A stretch of 64,000 nt of DNA from Letharia columbiana (taxonomy: Eukaryota; Ascomycota; Lecanoromycetes; Lecanorales; Parmeliaceae), in NCBI RefSeq assembly GCF_014066305.1, contig NW_023501131.1, positions 1 through 64,000 on the forward strand, written 5' to 3'. Of the stretch, positions 55,446-64,000 are shown in pieces (position 1 is the first letter of the stretch; each line of letters begins with the position of its first letter). The translations under genes and the position numbers were made by a program. The notes under the pieces were generated by a model that was not told the origin of the DNA, made no database searches, and saw only the letters and a program-made list of their open reading frames with translations.

Positions 55446-58400
55446 AGAAATATAATCTTCGATTTAATATAGATTTTAGAATAAGAAGTCTCTTTTATTA
55501 GAGTAGTAATATTTTTATAAGTATATATCTATATTTAAATCGATTTAAGAAGTTTTATTCTATAAATATAAAATATATAAAGTTATTAGATTAAGTATAA
55601 TAGTTAAATATTATTAATTAAGCGTAATAAGTAGAATAATAATTAGAATATCTTATTCTTAACTTAGAATAGTTTTTCTTTTATTTATTATATATTTTCT
55701 TTTTATAAAAACTACGTCTAGACTTTAATAATACTATATTATTATTTATAAGTTTATATCTTATTATAATTATCTAAGAAGCTATATATCTTTTAATTAT
55801 AAAGTAATTCTTTTTATATAAAATATATATAATTAAGCCGCTAGATATTAGTTAGTAATTTTCTTTATTTATAATTATTAAAGAGTAAGTTATATTATTA
55901 AAATCGCTCGCTAATTTTATCTTTATAGTTTCTTAAAGTACGCTTAATATAAAGAATTAAATTCGAAGCGAATTAATTAAATTTAAAATTATATAAATTA
56001 AGATCTTCTTTATTACTTAAGCAAATATAATTTAAGAAATAATTAAGTTTATTAACTTCTATAATTCGCGGATTTTCTTTAATATATAAACTTTAAAGTC
56101 TAATTAGTAATAATATAATTAATATATATAATTAATTTACTATTTAATTTAGATATATATAATTAATATAATTACGCACTTTTCTTATTTATAGTTATAC
56201 TTTTTAAACTTCGCATATAATCTTTTAATTTTTATCTTCGCGAAGTCTTATCTTTACTTTACTTCGATAATTTAAATAAATCTAAATTAATAATTAATAA
56301 ATTATTAAGAATTTTCTAAACTTTCGCGATTATCGAGTTAATAACTTTAATAGATAATAATATTATATATTAATAAATTATATTTAATATTATAATTAAT
56401 TATTATATTAAGAGATATAGCGCTATTAGATATATACTTACTTTATAAAAATAATATTATTAATTTAATTTAATTATAGAATATAGAGAAAATAATTTTA
56501 TTTTCTTTAGATATAAATAATATCGTAATAAATAAGCGTATTATAATATAATTATTATAATAATAAAAAGAATTTTTAAAAAAGAAGAGAATAAATTAGA
56601 AAAGAATAATATTAAATATTTATTATCGAATTAATTAATATTATATAACTAAAATCTTATTAGAATAAAATATTATTTAAAGATAAATTAAGTTTAAATA
56701 TTAATTAGAAAGCTAATTAGAAAAAAAAAGTTAATTTCTTTTTTATTAATATATATCGTAGAGCTATATATAAGCGCTTCTTTCTATATTTTAAATATAC
56801 TTTAAATATCTATAGCTATATATATACGCCCTCTCTTATATTTTATATATATTTTCATATATTTCGATATTCTTTATATACGCGATATATCTATTAAAGA
56901 TAATCTTATTAATTTAATTAATTTCTATTTAATCTTATATTTATTAATTATAAGAAGAGCTCTTTATTCTAATATTATAACTTTATTAATTTATTATTCT
57001 TAGATATCGAGTCGCGTATAGCTTATAATTAATTTATTTACTTTTTTCTCTTTTTCTACTCTAAAGATAGAAGAAGATATTATTTCTTTTTCGCCTTCGT
57101 CTATAACGAACTAGTTATTATTTTTATAAGATTAAAGATATCGACTTAAAAATAAAGTCGCTTAATTAAAAGCGAAGAATATAATACTTTAATATTTTAA
57201 CGCTTAAGTAAAAGATATTATAATATTACTTCAAATAGAAGAGAGTTATATTAATAAGAAAGATTTTAAAATTTAAAAATAATCTTAGCGTAGTAAAAGA
57301 TTTAATTTTTATATATAGAAGATTTAGATAATAACTAGTTTAGCTAATTAAATTATTAAAGCGTTTAAATTAGATTTTAATTCTATATTAATATCTAATA
57401 AAATTTATTTAATAGTTTTAAGATATTAATATATACTCTTATTAATATAGCTAATAATTAGAATATTAATTAAAAAAATATAATTTTTAATTCTAATATT
57501 TAGAATAATATAGCGATAAATAAGTAGTATTAAAGCGAATTAAATATATATTATATTAAGTAGAAAAGCGTTAATAGCTAGACTAATTAGAGTTTTAAAT
57601 TAATTAAATTAAATATTAATTCTATATTAGCGTTATTATATACTCTTAAATATATAATTACTAATTATAACGCTAATTAGAAAGAATTAATCTCTAATTT
57701 AAAATATTAAAAATAATATAATAATATATTATTAAAGTAATATAAGTTATTAAAGCGATATAAGTTTCTATTATAGTAAGAAGATAGAATTTATATATTA
57801 AATATTAATCTTATTTTATTTCTAATATTTTATTCGTTTATATATCTCTTTTAATTTCTCTTTAAATATCTTAATCTTAAGATATTAACTAGATCTTTAT
57901 TTAGCGTAAACTCGACTTTCTTAATCGACGATACTTAATATAAGATATTAACGAGTATATTTTAATATAAAGATAGTAATAAATCTTACTTTCTTTTTAA
58001 TATTAATAATAAAGAAATAATAAATATAGTAATAAATAAAGATAGTATAGATTATATAGAATTAGTTTAAACTTAATAGCGATTATTAACCTATTTATTA
58101 AGACTTAGAAATTAGAAAATTCTAGAAATAAATATAATTTAACGAATATACGCTTATCGATTTCGAGAAGCTATATATTATTTATTATTACTATAATAAG
58201 ATTCTAATTTATTTATTTATAGATTATAAAATAAGCGATATAATAGTATATATTAAGTCTAAGAGATATATTAAGAAATCTAATTTAAGTAATTTATAAT
58301 AAACGAATCTAATTGATAATTATAAAAATTAGATATATTTCTAAACTAGATAATATAAATTATTAATAAATAAAATAATAAATAGAATATCTAATTTACT

Positions 58401-61070
58401 ATTTACTCTAGAAAAGATAATATTAAGATTCTCTTATAATACTAGAAAGTCGAAAGCTTATACGCGAAGACTTTTTGAAATAATTTTATCGCTAAATTAT
58501 AAATATCGATATTTTATTTATAATTATTAATAATTCTAAAATATTATAACTTTTACGCTATCTCGACTTTAATATATAATTAAAATTAATATTTATTATA
58601 AAGAATTAATTAATAAGAAAAGCTATAGAGCTAGAGATAAGATTATTAAAGAATTTATTAGTCGATAATATTAAAGTCTCTCTAATTCTAAATTATTAAT
58701 TATCTTATAATTATTAATTATTTATAATAATTCTAATTTTTTTATTAATATTAATTAGTAATAATATAAGATTTTTATAGATTTCGAGTATATCGAAGAT
58801 AAATATATTAATTAGAAACTTATAAGTATTATTAATTTAATTCTTATAGAATATAAGATTTAGAATTATATATTTAAATTTATAATTAATAACGCTAGTA
58901 ATAATAATATACTCTTCGAAGATTTAATTATTTATCTTTCTATTTTTATAATAAAAAACTCGCTTAATATTAAAGAATTTAAGTTTTTAAATTATTTATA
59001 ATATATTCTTTATATAGCGTATATTATTTAATTAATCTTAAAAGAACTTCTAGATAATATTAGAGTTATTTTAATAAATAAGAAATTTTAAAGAAGCTAA
59101 AATAATAAAGAAGATAAGAATTAAGTTTAAATAAATATAATTAATCTATCGATAACTCTAATAAAAATATAATATTTCTTATTATTATTCTAATTATTAT
59201 ATTATTAATTATATTAAAGATTTAAAAAATTGTTATATATATTAATACTAGCGGCTAGCGTAAAAAGATCTTTTTTATATTATAAGCTAAACGACTTTAA
59301 GATAAAAATATTTTAATATTAGATAAATATTAATCTTCTAAAAAAAAGTAATATTATTAGAGACGCTCTCTTAAACTCTTTTAGAATATTAAAACTTATT
59401 AAAATTTAATTTATTAGATATTAATTCGCGCTCTACTTCTTTATATTAATATTATATACTTTTTAAAAAATAGATTAACTATCTATTTAAGATTAAGTAA
59501 TAAAAAATAATTATAAATAAAAATTATAATCTAGGCGTCTAAATAATTTTCGATTAATTTCTAATAGATTTAATATTTAATTTAGCTTATTAGATTTTTT
59601 TATAAATTTATAAAATTAATAAATAGAGAAAAGAAGATTATAATTTACTACGTCTTTAATATTTATAATTATCTATTTAATTATATAGATAAAAAGCTTA
59701 GAAAATTAAGAAGAAAGAGAGTTTCTTAGAAAAAAGAACTTCTTAAAGCTTTTAAGGCGGTTTACGAGAAATTAACTATCTATTATAATCGAACTTAATT
59801 AGATTTAAGCTATCTATATAAATAAGTTACGCTTTTATATTTAAATTATAATAATATAAAATTAAAGAAATTAAATTAAAAGATTAATATTAGAAAGAAG
59901 TTATAGATAAAGATCTACTAAAAAGCGCTTAAAAGAATATTTTAAAATTATTAAAATATTAATATAAGTAGTTAATTATAAAGAGCTAAGCGAATAAATT
60001 AATTAAATAAAAATACGCTTAATTAAATAATAAAATTTAAGATTAAGAATTTAGATAATAAGAATAAATATAATTAGCTTTAGTAATATAGACGAAATAA
60101 TAAGTCTTCTAATTATTATTCTAATTATAATCTTATCTCTAATCTTTATAAAGCTTCTTTTAATAATCTAGCGAATCTTTTAATTTTAAAGTAATAAAAG
60201 AAATTAAAGTTTAAATACGCTATAATTACTCGAATAACTTATAATATTCTTTATTCTCTCGCGGAGGCTATTATATATAAGCGATATTTCTTAATAACTA
60301 AAAGATATTATAATACTTAAAAGTATTATTTATTAGCGATATTTTATACTTTAATAATAATTCTTTATATAAAATATTAAGAAAATAAGCTTAAATAGAC
60401 TAAACTTAATCTTAAAGAAGATTTTAATATATTAGATTAGATTAAAAGAGCTAATAAGTACTTTATATAAAAACTTAATTAATAATTATAATAATTATAT
60501 TAACGAAGATAATAAACTTACGAAAAGTACTTTAATAAGTTTAATATTTATAAGTTTATTAAGATATATCGCTAATACTTTATAATATATAGAGAAGTAA
60601 TTAATAGATTTATAATTAGAGAGAATTAATAATAATAGATTTAGTCTTAACGAAGAGATTTAAAATAATTTAAAAAGCGAATTTATTTATAAATAGTTAA
60701 TAAGTTTAATTAGATAAAGATAGATTTAAAATATTTAAAAGAATCGCGATAGAGTAGAATAGAAGAGTAACGAAGAGTTTAAGAGAAGAATAAATATAAA
60801 GTTTATTAAGCTTATTTAACGCGTTAAGATAAATATATAAATAGAGATAATTATAGAATTTTATTCTTATAATATTTAAAGATTTAAAATTTAGAATATT
60901 CTTTTATATTATAATTTTAAGAAGAAGAATAGAGACGCTTATAGTTCTAATTATTATTCTAATTATTACTATTAATAAGAAGATAAATAGCTATATTAGA
61001 TTACTCTTTATATTCCCTCTCTCTTAATAAAGAAGAATAAATATATTCTATATATCTTAATCGGATTATT

Positions 61071-61296
61071 CTATAAATATAGAAATCTCAATCGAGATAT
61101 CTTATATATATATTATTTCATAATATAATACTACAGATATATTATATCGTAAAATATCCCGCTAAGATCTCGAACCCATATTAGAAAAATGAAATAATAT
61201 TCGACTCTATTTATATTATATTCGGATACGATATAATATTACTTAATATAAAATATTCTATAAAATATATTATATCTTTTCGACTAGTATATATAT
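61071..61296 (-). repeat. Inverted repeat, right arm
   Basis: Complement of the left arm at 49248-49460; ends ATATCTTTTCGACTAGTA immediately before the right direct repeat. Confidence 0.6.
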
Positions 61297-62420
61297 CTCG
61301 CTATTATTATATTATTCTACTATCATACTACTATTATATCTTATTCTACTATTATATCTTATTCTATTACTATATCTCGCTATTACTATAAGTTTAATCT
61401 ATAGAATATATAGACTAAGTCGCTATAATGCTAGCTTTCTATAAGATTAATTTAGATATAAAGTTATAACCCTCGTTATAAAGAATCCTCGTTATAAAAA
61501 ACCCTTATCGTTATAAAGAATTCTCGTTATTATAAAGAATCCATATCGTTATAAAGAACTCTTATTATTATAAAGAACTCTCGTTATTAAATAATAAGAT
61601 AGTAATAAAGAGAAATATCGCGAAGGATTATAGATAATAGAGATATATACTAATATAGTATTTAAGTTCTATATAAAATAGTTATATTACTTTAAAATAA
61701 AGTATTACTCTTATTATCTAAAAAGAATATTATACTTTAAAGATATATTATATTATCTTAGAAAGAAGTATTATATTAAAAAGACGTATTATCTAAAATA
61801 GATATTAAATATTATATTAGAAAGATATATTATACTAGAATAATATGTGATATAACTAGAATAATCTATCGTTATTAAAAGACTAAAATGATCTCTTATT
61901 AAAAGACTAAAATAGCCTCTTATTAAAAGGCTAGAATGGTCTATAAAAGACTAGAATAGCCTCTTATTAAAAGACTAAAATAGCCTCTTATTAAAAGGCT
62001 AGAATAGCCTCTTATTAAAAGGCTGAAATAGTCTCTTATTAAACGACTAAAATAGCCTATTATTAAAAGACTAAAATAGTCTATTTTTATTAAAAGACTG
62101 AAATAGCCTATAAACGGCTGAAATAGTCTATTATTATTACGGCTAAAATAGTCTATTATTATTACGACTAAAATAACTTATTATTATTACGACTAAAATA
62201 GTCTATTATTATTAAGACTAAAATAGTCTATTATTTATTAAGGTCTATTATTATTAAGGTAGTTAAAATAGTCTATTATTAAGATTAAATCTATTATTAA
62301 AGCTTATTATTATTATAGCTAGAACGGCCTATTATTATTATAACTAAAATAGTCTATTATTAAGACTAAAATAGTTTATTATTAAGAGTTATATATAGCT
62401 TTATTTCTTATTAAGTAAAC
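61297..62420. repeat. Long direct repeat, right copy (LTR-like)
   Basis: The first ~900 bp match 48345-49247 in the same orientation. The ~24-bp tandem repeat (61880-62360) is longer and more variable here. The last ~200 bp have no partner at the left copy. Confidence 0.75.
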
Positions 62421-62439
62421 TAAAAGCGTAACTATAGAG

Positions 62440-62615
62440 GAGTATTGAAATATAGCTTTCGCGTATCCCAGCTACTATATTTTTAACCTCCGCGTATCTT
62501 AGTTATTATATTTTTCAGCCATCTAATTTTATACTATATTTAGGATCTGGCCTCGAAGAGATTTTAGAGAATTAATCCGTCCGTTCTATATACTATATAT
62601 CTGAAATTTTAATAA
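62440..62615. repeat. Border repeat F, RIP-mutated copy
   Basis: Same order as 48190-48330: CAGCCATCTAATTTTATACT for CAGCCACCTGATTTTGTACT and AATTAATCCGTCCGTTCTAT for AATCAATCCGTCCGTTCTAT. Most differences are C-to-T or G-to-A relative to the left copy, many at CA or TG. Confidence 0.8.
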
Positions 62616-64000
62616 GATTTAGCAACGAATTTTAAAAGAATAATTTAAAGCGGGAATAGCTCTACTCTTCTACCGCTAACCCGATTAGATAATATTACGA
62701 ATCTCGATAAAATCTTTATTAAAGAGTTATAAATCTCTTTAAATTTCACTTATTCTTCTTCTTTTATTATATATATATCTTATAAACTTCTTTAATAATA
62801 AGACTCTTATTACGACGATCTTTATAATTATATTACTAGACTATTAGACTATAATCGCTACTATACTACGTTATAGATATATCTTCTTAATAAAATATAA
62901 GTAAATTAATATTAAGAAGTTATTATAATTTAACTTATATATACGTATAATATAAAAGATATTAATTAATCTATATACCCGTAAATATCTTATAATAATT
63001 ACTTATAAAAAATAGAGAAAATATTATATTCTTATAGTAAGAAGTATATATATATAATTTTTCGAACGTTAAAGAGAAATAAAGATATCGAGCTAATTAG
63101 TAGTATATATTTCACGAAATCTTCTATTAAAATAAAAACTTTCAAATATTAAAATAACTATAAAAGTAAGATATCGAACGATTTTAATTCGTTTAAATAT
63201 ATATCGTTTAATAGATAATCTCTATCTATAGAGATTTAATTAGCTATAATCGACGTAATAGATTCTTCTCTTATATACTTATTATAGTAATATATATCTA
63301 TAAATCTAAAAAATTAATTTTCGTACGATTTCCGTCGAGTTCGTACGATTAGTACGATTTAGTTTATTTAATAGACTTTATCTATATCTAAACTCTTTTC
63401 GCCAGTTCTATTAATTTAATAACTTTAAAATTTTTATATAATATACTCTAATATACTCTAAGTACTATTCTATATATATATGATATTAATATATATTATT
63501 ATTAATATACGTATTATTATACGCTATATTAGAGTATTATCTACGCGATTAATTTTATTAAATTATTTAATTCTATAGCTAAATTTAAGTTAACGTTAAT
63601 ATTCGTTATCGTAGAATCTTATCGTTATAATATTAATTATTAGAACTTTTCTTTTTTTATACGTATTACTATTAAACTAATAGAATTAATAAAAAAGATT
63701 AAGATAGTTACTAAATCGACGGAATTTAGATAGATTCTAATTAGATTTACTAATTCGACGAATTTTATAATTTCCGCGATATACGCGCGATTAGTAATTT
63801 CAAATTTTATAGAAACTTTTTAGATTTATAGATATATTATAATATAATATTATTTAGATTAATAGTAGTAGTAATATAATAAATTTACTCTCTATAGTCT
63901 TATATTAATTTACTTAGTTATTTACTTAGTTAATTACTTAGCTAAAATACTTAATTAAATAAGAGAAGAGATTATTATAGTAGATAAATGCGAAGAATAT
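62616..64000. mobile_element. Further RIP-degraded repeat DNA
   Basis: AT-rich to the right edge with the same TA-saturated look and no ORF of 60 codons. 63320-63362 has three close TCGTACGATT-like palindromic words. Element type not recognisable. Confidence 0.6.

Larger units (their letters stand above)
49248..61296. mobile_element. 12-kb RIP-obliterated transposon body
   Basis: About 12 kb of DNA in which CA and TG dinucleotides are almost absent and TA saturates both strands, so that no ORF of 60 codons survives on either strand. Remaining C and G are mostly in CG, CT/AG or GC contexts. It lies between long direct repeats and begins and ends with ~215-225-bp inverted repeats. Inside are a ~2.1-kb tandem duplication and a 93-bp tandem repeat. 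Coding content cannot be read, so the class is undetermined. Confidence 0.7.

Noticed and set aside
1..64000. tRNA, rRNA or other RNA genes
   Set aside because: I looked for the T-loop GGTTCGAATCC signature and paired acceptor stems and found none that fold convincingly.

Overview
The window looks like a stretch of a filamentous ascomycete genome. It has short (41-86 nt) GT-AG introns, a Zn(II)2Cys6 regulator, a heme-haloperoxidase, STAND/NLR and SET-domain remnants, many small secreted proteins, and AT-rich blocks that carry the C-to-T signature of repeat-induced point mutation (RIP). The gene families would fit a Dothideomycete, perhaps Pleosporales, but that placement is inference and not shown by the sequence. 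GC-balanced, gene-sparse DNA (about 1.4-48.2 kb) lies between two AT-rich ends: a mutated LINE at 1-1.05 kb and a 15.7-kb island from about 48.3 kb to the end.

Layout. 1-1.05 kb: RIP-degraded Tad-like LINE ORF1, followed by suspicious homopolymer tracts. 2.1-4.2 kb: a heme-thiolate peroxidase and a divergent Cys-rich secreted protein. 6.8-8.6 kb: an extended SDR reductase with a TA-flanked MITE upstream. 9.3-13.9 kb: an F-box-like pseudogene and an NLR (NB-ARC) pseudogene whose P-loop is split by a small TIR element. 14.3-32.1 kb: intact small secreted proteins at 14.3, 18.4, 23.1, 28.0 and 31.5 kb, an isochorismatase-family hydrolase (four exons, 242 aa), and decayed genes at 17 and 29-30 kb. 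32.4-36.8 kb: two copies of a short repeated element, one carrying a ~2.9-kb satellite plus a ~55-bp minisatellite. 38.8-42.7 kb: a SET-domain pseudogene with an AT-rich insertion and an APH-like kinase pseudogene. 43.4-48.2 kb: an intact RING/coiled-coil protein and an intact five-exon Zn2Cys6 transcription factor that ends about 150 bp from the AT-rich border.

Together. There is no convincing metabolic cluster: the enzymes are far apart and separated by pseudogenes and repeats. Two themes stand out. First, three secreted proteins (14.3, 23.1 and 28.0 kb) are very divergent but share one architecture, so they look like members of one family. Second, most broken genes carry nonsense codons one transition away from Gln, Arg or Trp codons, as expected if RIP or cytosine deamination leaked from the repeats into single-copy genes. 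Gene models and splice sites were read by eye; no searches were run.
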